Shown: piece after piece, positions 54,186 to 63,490 of the stretch | Layout of the letters: each line of letters opens with the position of its first letter | Numbering within the stretch: the first letter of the stretch is position 1 | NCBI RefSeq assembly: GCF_002954545.1 | Contig: NZ_MSCH01000003.1 | Coordinates: 310,001-374,000, forward strand | Direction of reading: 5' to 3' | Source of the DNA: Psychrosphaera saromensis | GTDB lineage: Bacteria; Pseudomonadota; Gammaproteobacteria; Enterobacterales; Alteromonadaceae | DNA: 64,000 nucleotides | Notes under the pieces: generated by a model | The model's database searches: none | What the model saw: the letters and a program-made list of their open reading frames with translations, nothing else | Told to the model about the DNA's origin: nothing | Program-made: the position numbers and the translations under genes

Positions 54186-55283
54186 ATGCCAATCAGCTCT
54201 ATCGATCCAGACAATTACCACTCATTACTCACTAATAAAATCTCTCTAATAAAGGATCAGTTTAAGCAGTTTGCTCTTACTGACATCGAGACATTCGAAT
54301 CACCTAAGCTTAATTATCGAATGCGTTGTGAGTTTAGGGTATGGCATGAAGGTGAAGACTTATTTCATATCATGTTTAATAAAGGCAGTAAGGAACGAGT
54401 TCGAATTGATCACTTTCCACCAGCGAGTTTATTAATAACTGAATTAATGGATGATCTGTTAGCTGAATTACGTCCAAATGAAATTTTACGCAGAAAGCTA
54501 TTTCAAATTGATTACTTGTCTACTCTATCTGGCGAAGTATTAGTTAGCTTGCTGTACCATAAACCATTGGACGATGAATGGACTGCTGAATGTAAAGCGC
54601 TTAAAACGCGATTAGAAGCTAAGTACAAAATCAATATTGTAGGTCGAGCACGAAAAGTAAAAGTCGTACTTGATAAAGACTATGTTATTGAGCACTTAAA
54701 TGTAGATGGTAAACAGTACATATATAAGCAGGTAGAAAACAGCTTCACTCAACCTAACGCTAAAGTTTGTGAACAAATGCTAAGTTGGGCGAAAAATGCC
54801 ATTCCTTATAAAGGTGACTTATTAGAGCTTTACTGTGGTAATGGTAATTTCTCATTAGCTTTGGCTGATAAGTTCGATAAGGTATTAGCGACTGAAATAT
54901 CTAAACCTTCGGTTGCATCGGCCCAGTACAACATTGAAGTGAATAATATTGATAACGTAAAAATCATTCGTATGTCTGCGGAAGAGTTTACCGAAGCAAT
55001 GGAAGGTAAGCGTGAATTTACTCGTTTACAAGATATAGACTTAACGAGCTATAACTGTGAAACCATTTTTGTTGATCCACCACGAGCTGGTTTGGATGAT
55101 GATACGGTTAACATGGTGTCTAAATACAAACACATCATCTATATCTCATGTAATCCAAATACATTACATGACAACTTAACGGTATTAACTAAGACGCATA
55201 ATATTGAGAAGTTTGCCGTGTTCGATCAGTTCCCTTATACCGATCACTTAGAATGTGGCGTGGTACTAACAAAAAAGCTTTAG
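54186..55283 (+). CDS. trmA: tRNA (uracil(54)-C5)-methyltransferase TrmA
   Basis: Forms ribothymidine at position 54 of the tRNA T-loop. The 365 residues include the SAM site [19 protein letters not shown] near 217, the motif [16 protein letters not shown] near 297 and the catalytic Cys in ISCNPNTL near 325. An N-terminal domain specific to TrmA precedes them. trmA beside fabR is the standard gammaproteobacterial arrangement. Confidence 0.96.
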   Translation: MPISSIDPDNYHSLLTNKISLIKDQFKQFALTDIETFESPKLNYRMRCEFRVWHEGEDLFHIMFNKGSKERVRIDHFPPASLLITELMDDLLAELRPNEILRRKLFQIDYLSTLSGEVLVSLLYHKPLDDEWTAECKALKTRLEAKYKINIVGRARKVKVVLDKDYVIEHLNVDGKQYIYKQVENSFTQPNAKVCEQMLSWAKNAIPYKGDLLELYCGNGNFSLALADKFDKVLATEISKPSVASAQYNIEVNNIDNVKIIRMSAEEFTEAMEGKREFTRLQDIDLTSYNCETIFVDPPRAGLDDDTVNMVSKYKHIIYISCNPNTLHDNLTVLTKTHNIEKFAVFDQFPYTDHLECGVVLTKKL

Positions 55284-55316
55284 TTCACTACTGAGGCTTG
55301 TTACCAACATCTCAAC

Positions 55317-55353
55317 AAAAAGCCCAATCACTTTCAAGGTGACTGGGCTTTTT
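55317..55353. terminator. bidirectional terminator between trmA and fabR
   Basis: AAAAAGCCCA...TGGGCTTTTT with inner TCAC/GTGA pairing; serves the two convergent genes. Confidence 0.88.
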
Positions 55354-55440
55354 GTTATCTTATATCTGCTAATCAGTTATTGATAAGCCTATGTGCTTTT
55401 AATGGAACTCGACCATGCGTATGTCCTTACTAAAAGTACA

Positions 55441-56052
55441 CTATTTATTATGGCGGAGTGACTCAGAACCTTTTGCTACATACCTAAGTTGCTGCACTAC
55501 TTTATCTGCTAACAAACTACGTTTACTTGGGGCTAAATCTAAGGCATCGGCTCCGGCATTAAATACTAACGTCACTAATGCATCCGCCTCGTAATATGCA
55601 GCTACGTGATTGGCACTGGTTTTGGCTTCAATGTAATCGGACAGCTCTTCCACAAAATGTTGTAATTCGCGTTGGACCGCTAAGCGAAATGACTTTGAAG
55701 TACCAGAACGCTCACGTAACAAGAGCCTAAATTCATTACCGTTGGTTTCTACAAATTCCATAAAGGTTGATACTGATGTTTTTACAACACTACCACCGCC
55801 CTCTTCAATACGAGCGCGGGCTTGTCGCATTAATTGTCTTAACGTTAGGCCGGCTTCATCTACCAAGGTTAAACCCAATGCATCCATATCTTTAAAGTGA
55901 CGATAAAACGACGTTGGTGCTATGCCCGCTTCGCGAGTCACTTCTCTTAAGCTTAAATTAGCATAACTTTGGTCTGCACTAAGTAATCGAAAAGCAGCAT
56001 CAATAATAGTTCGTCTGGTTAATTCTTTTTGCTCTGCTCTAGTTTTATTCAT
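55441..56052 (-). CDS. fabR: HTH-type transcriptional repressor FabR
   Basis: TetR-family repressor of unsaturated fatty acid genes, responsive in E. coli to the unsaturated/saturated acyl-thioester ratio. The 203 residues begin with a TetR helix-turn-helix ([11 protein letters not shown], then [31 protein letters not shown]) that matches FabR closely. The middle, with [20 protein letters not shown], is also FabR-like. It is divergent from a fatty acid desaturase gene, and a palindrome of the FabR type sits between them. Confidence 0.92.
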   Translation of the reverse strand: MNKTRAEQKELTRRTIIDAAFRLLSADQSYANLSLREVTREAGIAPTSFYRHFKDMDALGLTLVDEAGLTLRQLMRQARARIEEGGGSVVKTSVSTFMEFVETNGNEFRLLLRERSGTSKSFRLAVQRELQHFVEELSDYIEAKTSANHVAAYYEADALVTLVFNAGADALDLAPSKRSLLADKVVQQLRYVAKGSESLRHNK

Positions 56053-56111
56053 AACTCTCTACTTAATTTACAGTTTGACCAAGGTTAACCTGCTTAATTT
56101 AACATAAAAGG

Positions 56112-56139
56112 TTGCTTTTATATTTATCCCCTCTAAAAT
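56112..56139 (+). promoter_or_regulatory. desaturase promoter
   Basis: TTGCTT-N16-TAAAAT, placing the start site at about 56146, inside the adjoining palindrome. Confidence 0.6.
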
Positions 56140-56141
56140 TC

Positions 56142-56159
56142 AGCGTACACATGTAAGCT
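56142..56159. promoter_or_regulatory. probable FabR operator
   Basis: The 18-base imperfect palindrome AGCGTACACATGTAAGCT has arms AGCGTACA/TGTAAGCT and resembles the FabR recognition sequence as I recall it. Its place over the predicted start site of the desaturase and close to fabR suggests it controls both divergent genes. Confidence 0.7.
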
Positions 56160-56171
56160 AAAATTGAGAAT

Positions 56172-57290
56172 ATGAAAAATAAACCTGCTATTTTATGGAC
56201 CAACCTCCTCGTTTTCCTGATTACCTTTTTGGTAGCAGCCATCGGAGTTCCTACTTATGCTTATCTATACGGCTTTGATACCGTACATTGGGTAGCCACA
56301 ATTGTAATGTTAGGTTACGCAGGCATGTCTATCACTGTAGGTTATCACCGCTTATGGGCACATAAAACCTATGAAGCTCATCCTATATTACAATTTATAT
56401 TAGCATTAGGTGGCGCTTTTGCTTTGCAAAACAGCGCGTTACATTGGTCGTCTGATCATAGAATACACCACAAGTATGTTGATCAAAACGGTAAAGACCC
56501 ATATTCAGCAAAAAAAGGGTTCTGGTTTAGCCATATAGGTTGGATGTTAAGAGACTATCAAGGCGATACTTATTCTGATTATTCAAATGTTAGAGACTTA
56601 CAAAAAAACAAAATAGTAATGTGGCAACACAAACATTATTTAGCTCTGACTATCATAATGAACTTTGGTATCCCTCTAGTGCTGGGTTTCATTTACGACG
56701 ATATTATTGGCATGTTATTAACCGTAGGTGTTTTGCGTTTAGTACTTAGTCATCATTTCACTTTCTTTATTAACTCGTTAGCTCACATCTGGGGTTCTCA
56801 ACCTTATACAGATAAAAATACAGCGAGAGATAATGGCGCACTTGCATTCTTAACCTATGGTGAGGGTTATCATAATTATCACCATATTTTTGAAACTGAT
56901 TATCGTAATGGTATTTTATGGTGGCAGTTCGATCCAACTAAATGGTTTATTAAAGGTTGTAGCTACATTGGTTTAACCAAAAACCTTAGAAAAGTCCCAG
57001 GTGCAAAAATTGTTGCAGCTAAACTTAAAATGCAAAAATTTGAGACTGAGAATAAACTATTACAAAAGCCGAACCATACGGAGCTGATTGCAAAATTAGA
57101 AGAAGAGTATCAACATCTAGTTGAACGTATGAAGTTATTTGGGCAAGTACAAAGAGAATATTTGATTGCTAAGAAACAGAAAATGTCTGACGCTGCATTT
57201 AAAGATTTAAAACAGAATTACAAGCAGCTAAAACAGCAAATATCTGAACAACAAAAACAATGGCAGCAAACTATTGTACAATTAGCTTAG
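56172..57290 (+). CDS. acyl-CoA/fatty acid delta-9 desaturase
   Basis: Membrane di-iron desaturase introducing a double bond into acyl chains, probably acyl-CoA or lipid-bound. The three histidine boxes are HRLWAH near 61, HRIHH near 97 and HNYHH near 236, and there are four or so membrane helices. At 372 residues it carries an extra C-terminal region of about 80 residues (from about 290) rich in Lys, Gln and Glu that looks like a coiled coil. Regulation by the adjacent FabR is indicated by the operator overlapping its promoter. Confidence 0.9.
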   Translation: MKNKPAILWTNLLVFLITFLVAAIGVPTYAYLYGFDTVHWVATIVMLGYAGMSITVGYHRLWAHKTYEAHPILQFILALGGAFALQNSALHWSSDHRIHHKYVDQNGKDPYSAKKGFWFSHIGWMLRDYQGDTYSDYSNVRDLQKNKIVMWQHKHYLALTIIMNFGIPLVLGFIYDDIIGMLLTVGVLRLVLSHHFTFFINSLAHIWGSQPYTDKNTARDNGALAFLTYGEGYHNYHHIFETDYRNGILWWQFDPTKWFIKGCSYIGLTKNLRKVPGAKIVAAKLKMQKFETENKLLQKPNHTELIAKLEEEYQHLVERMKLFGQVQREYLIAKKQKMSDAAFKDLKQNYKQLKQQISEQQKQWQQTIVQLA

Positions 57291-57324
57291 CCATAAAAAT
57301 TGGTTAAATTAGTGAATAAAAATC

Positions 57325-57351
57325 AAAAGCGACCTTAGGTCGCTTTTTTTA
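57325..57351 (+). terminator. terminator after the desaturase gene
   Basis: AAAAGCGACC-TTA-GGTCGCTTTTTTT. Confidence 0.92.
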
Positions 57352-57446
57352 TCACTATAATTAGCCACAAATCATAATAAAGCTTGGAGTATTGGACAAA
57401 AGTTTTTATCATTCATATTACTAACTAGCAGAGACAAGGCTTAATC

Positions 57447-58913
57447 GTGACAGCAAAAAGCAAATCAGCTCAAAAAGTAAAATCTCAAAAGGCACAATCT
57501 CACAAGGTACAGCCAGAACTTAAGTACCAGTACGACGTTATCGTTATAGGTACGGGCCCAGGTGGTGAAGGCGCCGCAATGAACCTGACTAAAGCTGGTA
57601 AAAAAGTTGCTGTAATTGAAAAGCATAAAGAAGTTGGTGGTGGTTGTACCCATTGGGGCACTATTCCATCTAAAGCTCTTCGTCACTCGGTTAGCCGACT
57701 TATTGAATATAATTCAAATCCTTTGTTTAACAGCCCAGAAAAAGCGGAATCGTTAACATTTGATAGTATTTTAAAACACACGACCAAAGTAATTAACGAC
57801 CAAGTTAAGCTACGCGGTGGGTTTTATAATAGAAATGACGTAGATATTTATCATGGTGCAGCTTCGTTTGTTGATGCTCATACCCTCAACGTTGTATTAC
57901 TTGATGGTTCTGCTGAACAATTAACAGCTGAGAAATTTGTTATCGCATCTGGCTCAAGACCTTATCGTCCTGTCGATGTAGACTTTACTCATTCACGTGT
58001 TTACGACTCAGACACTATCTTATCTTTAAAACACGAACCTAAAAGCATCATTATTTATGGCGCTGGTGTTATTGGCTGTGAATACGCTTCTATCTTCCGT
58101 GGTCTAGGTTGTAAAGTTGACTTAATTAATGGCCGTGACAGATTACTTTCCTTTATGGATGCCGAAATGACTGACTCTTTGAGTTATCATTTTTGGAATA
58201 GCGGTATAGTTATTCGTCATAATGAAGAATACGATAAAATTGAAGGTACTGAAGACGGCGTTGTCATGACCTTAAAATCAGGCAAACGTATGAAGGCAGA
58301 TTGTCTTTTATTTGCTAACGGTCGTACAGGTAACACTGACGCATTAAACTTAGAGTCTGTTAATTTAAAAGCGAATTCAAGAGGCTCATTAGCAGTGGAT
58401 TCGACGTATAAAACTTCTGCAGAGAATATTTACGCCGTTGGTGATGTTATCGGTTACCCAAGTTTAGCAAGCGCAGCTTATGATCAAGGCCGAATTGCAG
58501 CTGATTATATGTTGGGCTTAACCACTGAACGTAAGTTAATTGAAGACATCCCAACTGGGATTTACACAATTCCAGAAATGTCATCAGTAGGTAAAACTGA
58601 GCAACAACTTACTGCAGCTAAAATACCTTATGAAGTTGGCAGAGCATCATTCAAACATCTTGCTCGAGCACAAATTGGTGGCAGCCCAATCGGTAGTTTA
58701 AAAATACTATTCCGTTGTGATACCAAAGAGATCCTTGGCATACATTGTTTTGGTGAACGTTCGGCTGAAATTGTACATATCGGACAAGCGATTATGCAGC
58801 AAAAAGGTGAAGCAAATACGATAGAGTATTTTGTTAATACAACATTTAACTACCCAACTATGGCTGAAGCATACCGAGTTGCCGCGTTAAATGGCCTGAA
58901 TAGATTATTCTAA
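57447..58913 (+). CDS. sthA: soluble pyridine nucleotide transhydrogenase
   Basis: Flavoprotein that interconverts NADPH and NADH pools. The 488-residue protein has the FAD motif [19 protein letters not shown] near 33, [18 protein letters not shown] near 66, where the second redox Cys of disulfide reductases is replaced as expected for SthA, the NAD(P) motif [15 protein letters not shown] near 205, and the C-terminal [19 protein letters not shown]. Translation starts at GTG with AAGG upstream. A Lys/Gln/Ser-rich tail of about 25 residues precedes the core. Confidence 0.96.
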   Translation: MTAKSKSAQKVKSQKAQSHKVQPELKYQYDVIVIGTGPGGEGAAMNLTKAGKKVAVIEKHKEVGGGCTHWGTIPSKALRHSVSRLIEYNSNPLFNSPEKAESLTFDSILKHTTKVINDQVKLRGGFYNRNDVDIYHGAASFVDAHTLNVVLLDGSAEQLTAEKFVIASGSRPYRPVDVDFTHSRVYDSDTILSLKHEPKSIIIYGAGVIGCEYASIFRGLGCKVDLINGRDRLLSFMDAEMTDSLSYHFWNSGIVIRHNEEYDKIEGTEDGVVMTLKSGKRMKADCLLFANGRTGNTDALNLESVNLKANSRGSLAVDSTYKTSAENIYAVGDVIGYPSLASAAYDQGRIAADYMLGLTTERKLIEDIPTGIYTIPEMSSVGKTEQQLTAAKIPYEVGRASFKHLARAQIGGSPIGSLKILFRCDTKEILGIHCFGERSAEIVHIGQAIMQQKGEANTIEYFVNTTFNYPTMAEAYRVAALNGLNRLF

Positions 58914-58930
58914 ACTCGAATGTTATAACT

Positions 58931-58959
58931 AAAACCGCAGTATAAACTGCGGTTTTTTT
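58931..58959 (+). terminator. terminator after sthA
   Basis: AAAACCGCAG-TATAAA-CTGCGGTTTTTTT. Confidence 0.93.
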
Positions 58960-59033
58960 ATGCCTAATTTATACTAAGCACTAAAGACTAACCCCAATAA
59001 TCATTCTCGCATTAGCTGGTTAAAATACAATTT

Positions 59034-59618
59034 ATGACAGAACTAGAGTTGCTCATTCAGCAAATCAAAAAATGTAATATATGTGCTTCAGACTTACCTT
59101 TTGCTCCAAATCCTATTATCCAGCTCTGTCAAAACGCTAAAATTTTAATTATTGGTCAGGCTCCAGGCAAAGTAGCCCATAATATCAGTAAACCTTTTTT
59201 AGATAAGTCAGGTGAGCGCCTACGGATGTGGCTTGATGTAACCAATGAGCAGTTTTATAACAAAGATAACTTTGCCATTATGCCAATGGCTTTTTGTTTT
59301 CCCGGTAAAAACAATACAAATTCAGGAGACAAGGCACCTCCGAGTATTTGCCAACAAACCTGGCATAACAAAATACGGGAACAATTGGGCAAGGTAGAGT
59401 TAACATTATTGGTAGGCCAGTATGCTGCCAAGCAGTATTTAACAGAATTCAGTAATTTAACTAACGCCATTAAAAACAATGAAGTGCACAAAGGTGAAGT
59501 GATTGTACTCCCTCATCCTTCACCTAGAAATAATATATGGCTGTCTAAAAATAAATGGTTTGAAACAAAAACGCTGCCAATATTAAGGCAGCGTATTAAG
59601 GATATTCTGATTAACTGA
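59034..59618 (+). CDS. uracil-DNA glycosylase superfamily protein
   Basis: Member of the UDG superfamily, 194 residues. The water-activating motif region is IIGQAPGKVAHN near 40 and the leucine-loop region is LPHPSPRNNIW near 158. Four cysteines at positions 14, 17, 88 and 106 are spaced like the [4Fe-4S] ligands of family 4 and 5 enzymes, so I infer an iron-sulfur cluster. GQAPG is closer to family 5 than to the GEGPG/GEAPG of family 4. DNA-repair activity is inferred from fold only. It converges on hemE with 24 bases between stop codons and no clear terminator. Confidence 0.8.
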   Translation: MTELELLIQQIKKCNICASDLPFAPNPIIQLCQNAKILIIGQAPGKVAHNISKPFLDKSGERLRMWLDVTNEQFYNKDNFAIMPMAFCFPGKNNTNSGDKAPPSICQQTWHNKIREQLGKVELTLLVGQYAAKQYLTEFSNLTNAIKNNEVHKGEVIVLPHPSPRNNIWLSKNKWFETKTLPILRQRIKDILIN

Positions 59619-59642
59619 CGTTAATTCAGTTGAGCTTTTTAT

Positions 59643-60719
59643 TTATGGCTTTTGTTTATGAAAGGCCGGGCTGTATTCCACAACTGATTCAAAGAACACG
59701 CCTGCATTTTCAGGACTAACATCTGGTGTTATACCATGGCCTAAGTTAAATACATGACCTGTGCCACTGTCACCATAATCAGCTAATATCGTTTTCACTT
59801 CTTGCTGAATACGTTCAGGTTTAGCATACAGCATTGCTGGATCCATATTTCCTTGCAGGGCAACTTTATCACCCACACGACGTTTAGCTTCAGCGATATT
59901 AATCGTCCAGTCTAAACCAAGTGCATCACAACCAGTTTCAGCCATCATCTCTAACCATTGACCACCATTTTTAGTAAACAAGGTGACAGGTACTTTACGG
60001 CCTTCGTTTTCACGAGTTAATCCGTCGATGATTTTGCTCATATAATTCAACGAGAAATCTTTGTAATCACGAGGGGTAAGTACGCCGCCCCAAGTATCAA
60101 ATATCATCACAGATTGTGCGCCAGCTGCAATTTGTGCATTTAGGTAACTAGTTACTGAGTCAGCAACTTTATCCAATAGCTGATGCATCATTTTAGGCTC
60201 TGAATACATCATGCCTTTTATTTTAGAGAAGGTTTTAGTACTGCCACCTTCAACCATATAAGTAGCTAATGTCCAAGGACTACCAGAGAAACCAATTAAT
60301 GGCACTTTGCCATTTAATTCTTTACGAATAGTACGCACGGTATCCATTACATAACGTAATTCAACTTCTGGGTCGATAACACCAATCTTATCTAAGTCTG
60401 CTTGCGTACGAATTGGCGATTTAAAACGAGGACCTTCGCCCGTTTCAAAATACAAACCTAAGCCCATAGCATCTGGAATGGTTAATATATCGGAAAATAA
60501 AATGGCAGCATCTATTGGGTAACGACGCAAAGGTTGCATAGTTACTTCACAGGCTAGCTCTGGATTTTTCATTAACGAAACAAAATCACCAGCAATGGCT
60601 CTTGTTGCTCTGTATTCTGGAAGATAACGGCCTGCTTGTCTCATCATCCACACAGGAGTGCGGTCAACAGGTTGTTGCATTAATGCTTTTAAATATCGAT
60701 CGTTTTGTAATTCTGCCAT
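59643..60719 (-). CDS. hemE: uroporphyrinogen decarboxylase
   Basis: Converts uroporphyrinogen III to coproporphyrinogen III in haem synthesis. The 358 residues show the N-terminal substrate motif [16 protein letters not shown] near 22, [17 protein letters not shown] near 145 and [17 protein letters not shown] near 325. Situated after nudC on the same strand as in E. coli, but a hairpin and a 265-base gap make a separate promoter likely. Confidence 0.97.
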   Translation of the reverse strand: MAELQNDRYLKALMQQPVDRTPVWMMRQAGRYLPEYRATRAIAGDFVSLMKNPELACEVTMQPLRRYPIDAAILFSDILTIPDAMGLGLYFETGEGPRFKSPIRTQADLDKIGVIDPEVELRYVMDTVRTIRKELNGKVPLIGFSGSPWTLATYMVEGGSTKTFSKIKGMMYSEPKMMHQLLDKVADSVTSYLNAQIAAGAQSVMIFDTWGGVLTPRDYKDFSLNYMSKIIDGLTRENEGRKVPVTLFTKNGGQWLEMMAETGCDALGLDWTINIAEAKRRVGDKVALQGNMDPAMLYAKPERIQQEVKTILADYGDSGTGHVFNLGHGITPDVSPENAGVFFESVVEYSPAFHKQKP

Positions 60720-60933
60720 TTCTGCTACGGTTCCGCCTTAAAAATTCAACGGACAGATTTTATCACCATAACGTCCTCGTCTCTATAGAAACAAATGATC
60801 TAAGAAGATATTTATTTATTCTAAATCAATCAAAGATTAATTGTTGCAGTGAAGATCTGCCTTTGCTATAAATACTCCGCGCTCAAGAATAATAAAAGAA
60901 GTCGCAATATCAATTGTACAACTCAAGCGCTAG

Positions 60934-60967
60934 AAAAATTCAACCACTCCTTTGAGTGGTTTTTTCT
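60934..60967 (-). terminator. terminator after nudC
   Basis: AACCACTC-AAAG-GAGTGGTT on the minus strand followed by GAATTTTTC; the plus strand also has a T-run, so it may work both ways. Confidence 0.6.
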
Positions 60968-60984
60968 TTTTTACAGTTACTTAT

Positions 60985-61797
60985 TTACTGGGCTAATTTC
61001 ATCATCTTTTTTGTCTGCGCGATTAATTGCCCAGCAATAGATTGGATAGGTGCAGTGCTTGGCATGTTATCTAAACCATACCAGTCAGCCGACAGTATTT
61101 CTTTTTCACAAAGCACCAACTCTCCAGAATCATATTCAGCGGTATAACCCACCATTAATGAATGTGGAAATGGCCAAGGCTGACTACCAAAGTACTTAAG
61201 GTTTTTCACTTTAATACCCACTTCCTCGCCAACCTCTCGGTGAACCGCTTGCTCTAAAGTTTCACCACTTTCTACAAATCCAGCAATAATACTAAATTGC
61301 CCCGGCTTATGGTGGACACCTTGTGCCAATAGTATTTTTTCTTTATTACGAATAGCCACAATAATACAAGGTGATATGCGCGGGTAACATCTGTGATTAC
61401 AAGGTTTGCACTGAGTTGCTAATTCCCAGTCGATCAATGTCATCTTTTCACCACATTGGCCACAAAATTGGTGAGTACGTAGAAACAGATCCACTTGAAA
61501 GGCTCGTGCAACAAATTCAAATTTGTCAGGTTGTTCAAACAATACCGTTCTAAAACCAAAAAATTCAGTTTCATGCTGGCTAAACTCTTGGTCCGTGATT
61601 TGTAATAAATAGACAGTAACGCCTTCAAATACACCAATTTCATGAACTTGCTCTGGCGGAGTAAAGGGCATAGCTAAATCTGAAAAAACACCGCAGGGAA
61701 TATTATTATTAGGGGAAGGTAAATAAACTTTATGATTGGCAATCACACACCACCAACCTTCTAGCTCTTGTTTGAAATTAATACTGTGTTGGATCAT
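60985..61797 (-). CDS. nudC: NADH pyrophosphatase / NAD-decapping RNA hydrolase NudC
   Basis: Nudix hydrolase that cleaves NADH and removes NAD caps from RNA. From the ATG at 61797 it has 270 residues. This start has AGGA eight bases before it and gives the family length, whereas an upstream in-frame ATG adds a Trp/Cys-rich 27-residue leader without a ribosome binding site. Seen: the zinc ribbon FCGQCGEK...CKPCNHRCYPR, the Nudix box GFVESGETLEQAVHREVGEEVGI and the NudC signature SQPWPFPHS. Divergent from rsd. Confidence 0.93.
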   Translation of the reverse strand: MIQHSINFKQELEGWWCVIANHKVYLPSPNNNIPCGVFSDLAMPFTPPEQVHEIGVFEGVTVYLLQITDQEFSQHETEFFGFRTVLFEQPDKFEFVARAFQVDLFLRTHQFCGQCGEKMTLIDWELATQCKPCNHRCYPRISPCIIVAIRNKEKILLAQGVHHKPGQFSIIAGFVESGETLEQAVHREVGEEVGIKVKNLKYFGSQPWPFPHSLMVGYTAEYDSGELVLCEKEILSADWYGLDNMPSTAPIQSIAGQLIAQTKKMMKLAQ

Positions 61798-62017
61798 TGT
61801 TTGTTCCTGAGGTTTATCTGCAAGCCTGCAATACCAGTTGCACCAATAAATTGTTGGTTCCGTTATTATTAGAGCCATACGGTAAAATACTTCAACTAAT
61901 AAATGTTAATTTCTGATATATCACATATATTTAACATATTATGTTTAAAACAGATTGATCTTTCGCTCAAGATCATTTGTTATAACAAAGCTGTAAACTA
62001 TTTTATAAGGTAATTGC

Positions 62018-62500
62018 ATGTTAACGCGTTTGGAACAAACACAACAGAAGTATGGCGGCATGAATAAGATAATTGATTCGTGGTTAGCTGAACGACAAAA
62101 GTTATTAGTCAAATATTGCAAACTAGCTGGTCTTCCGCCTTTTGAAAAAGAAACAAAGGCTTTACCCAAAAACAATTTAGTGAATAATTTTTGCCAACGA
62201 CTGATTGATTATCTTTCAGCGGGGCATTTTGAAATATATAACGACGTAGTTAAAAAGTGCCAAGAGCATAGCCCTGAAAGTGCCATGTTAGCAGATAAGG
62301 TTTATCCAAAAATAACCGCAACGACGGATGACTTAGTTAGCTTTAATGATAAATACGCATCATTAACTGATGACACTGACTTAGATGGTTTTGATACAGA
62401 CTTATCCGTCATTGGCCAAATACTAGAAGCCAGATTGGAATTAGAAGATGAGTTAATTCATGTCTTCTATTTAAATAATACTGAACAACCAGCTACATAA
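62018..62500 (+). CDS. rsd: anti-sigma70 factor Rsd
   Basis: Small all-helical protein that sequesters RpoD in stationary phase. The 160 residues match the Rsd/AlgQ family: MLTRLEQTQQKYGGMNKIIDSWLAERQKLLVKYCKLAG at the N-terminus, FCQRLIDYLSAGHFEIYNDVV near 65 and a C-terminal RLELEDELIHVF. Placement beside nudC and hemE is as in E. coli. A good AAGG precedes the ATG. Confidence 0.93.
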   Translation: MLTRLEQTQQKYGGMNKIIDSWLAERQKLLVKYCKLAGLPPFEKETKALPKNNLVNNFCQRLIDYLSAGHFEIYNDVVKKCQEHSPESAMLADKVYPKITATTDDLVSFNDKYASLTDDTDLDGFDTDLSVIGQILEARLELEDELIHVFYLNNTEQPAT

Positions 62501-62550
62501 AAAATGGCGGTAACTTAATTATAGAGTGCTTGTCACTTTATAACTCCCAA

Positions 62551-62577
62551 CAAAAAAGGCGCTTATGCGCCTTTTTT
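62551..62577. terminator. bidirectional terminator between rsd and the FKBP gene
   Basis: AAAAAAGGCGC-TTAT-GCGCCTTTTTT between two convergent genes. Confidence 0.92.
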
Positions 62578-62611
62578 ATTATTCATATTTTACTGAAGCT
62601 ATTGCTATTAA

Positions 62612-63337
62612 CTATTTAGTTTCAGCAATAGACAGTAATTCAACTTCAAATACTAAAGTTGAATAACCAGGAATTGAAGAACGACCACGTTCGCCATAAG
62701 CTAAGTCATAAGGAATATAAAACTTATACTTAGAACCTACCGTCATGTGTTGTAAACCTTCAGTCCAACCCGCTATTACTTGGTTTAAACCAAATGTTGC
62801 AGGTTCGCCACGCTCAACTGATGAGTCAAATACGCTACCATCAAGGAAAGTACCGTGATAATGAACAGTGACAGTATCAGTAGCTGCCGGTTTTGCACCT
62901 TCGCTAGCCGTTAATACTTCAAACTGTAAACCAGATTCTGTAACTGTTACGCCTTCTTTTTTCGCATTTTCAGCTAAAAACGTTTCGCCAACGCCTTTTG
63001 CTGCAGCAGTAAGTTCTTTTTGCTTGTCTTCACGACGTTTATTAACTTCAGCTTCAAGCGCGATCATGACCGTTTTAATTTCGTCTTCAGTTAACTGAAC
63101 ATTTTCAGCTAATGCATCACGAATTCCGCCTAGTAATTTTTCTTGGTCTAAAACAATGCCAATTTCTGCATTTTTACTAAGATTATCATTTAAATAACGG
63201 CCCATAGATGCGCCTAACGCATAACTTTGTTTATCTAAATCTGTATTTAATTCAACAGTTTTTTGCTCTGCATTTCCGCACGCACTAATAAGGCTAATCG
63301 CAGCAGCTATAACTGAAAGCTTAATCGCTTTTCTCAT
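62612..63337 (-). CDS. FKBP-type peptidyl-prolyl isomerase lipoprotein (FkpA/Mip-like)
   Basis: Periplasmic prolyl isomerase and chaperone, 241 residues from the ATG at 63337, which has GGAG eight bases upstream; four extra codons are possible. The signal peptide ends in the lipobox LISAC, so it is a lipoprotein, unlike E. coli FkpA. An N-terminal dimerisation domain (DKQSYALGASMGRYLNDNL) and long helix (about 30-130) precede the FKBP domain with VHYHGTFLDGSVFDSS, VIAGWTEGLQ and IPYDLAYGERG. Confidence 0.9.
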   Translation of the reverse strand: MRKAIKLSVIAAAISLISACGNAEQKTVELNTDLDKQSYALGASMGRYLNDNLSKNAEIGIVLDQEKLLGGIRDALAENVQLTEDEIKTVMIALEAEVNKRREDKQKELTAAAKGVGETFLAENAKKEGVTVTESGLQFEVLTASEGAKPAATDTVTVHYHGTFLDGSVFDSSVERGEPATFGLNQVIAGWTEGLQHMTVGSKYKFYIPYDLAYGERGRSSIPGYSTLVFEVELLSIAETK

Positions 63338-63490
63338 TATATTCTCCATAGTTAAGGTAAGGTTGGCAGTAAATTTAATAAGAAACTTCTTTCATAAAAA
63401 TCTAATGCTACAATTTTGGTTCCGAAGTGGCCTATACTAGCGAGTATCGCCATAAAGAAAAACCTAAAAAACACAAATAAGGCAATTAGT

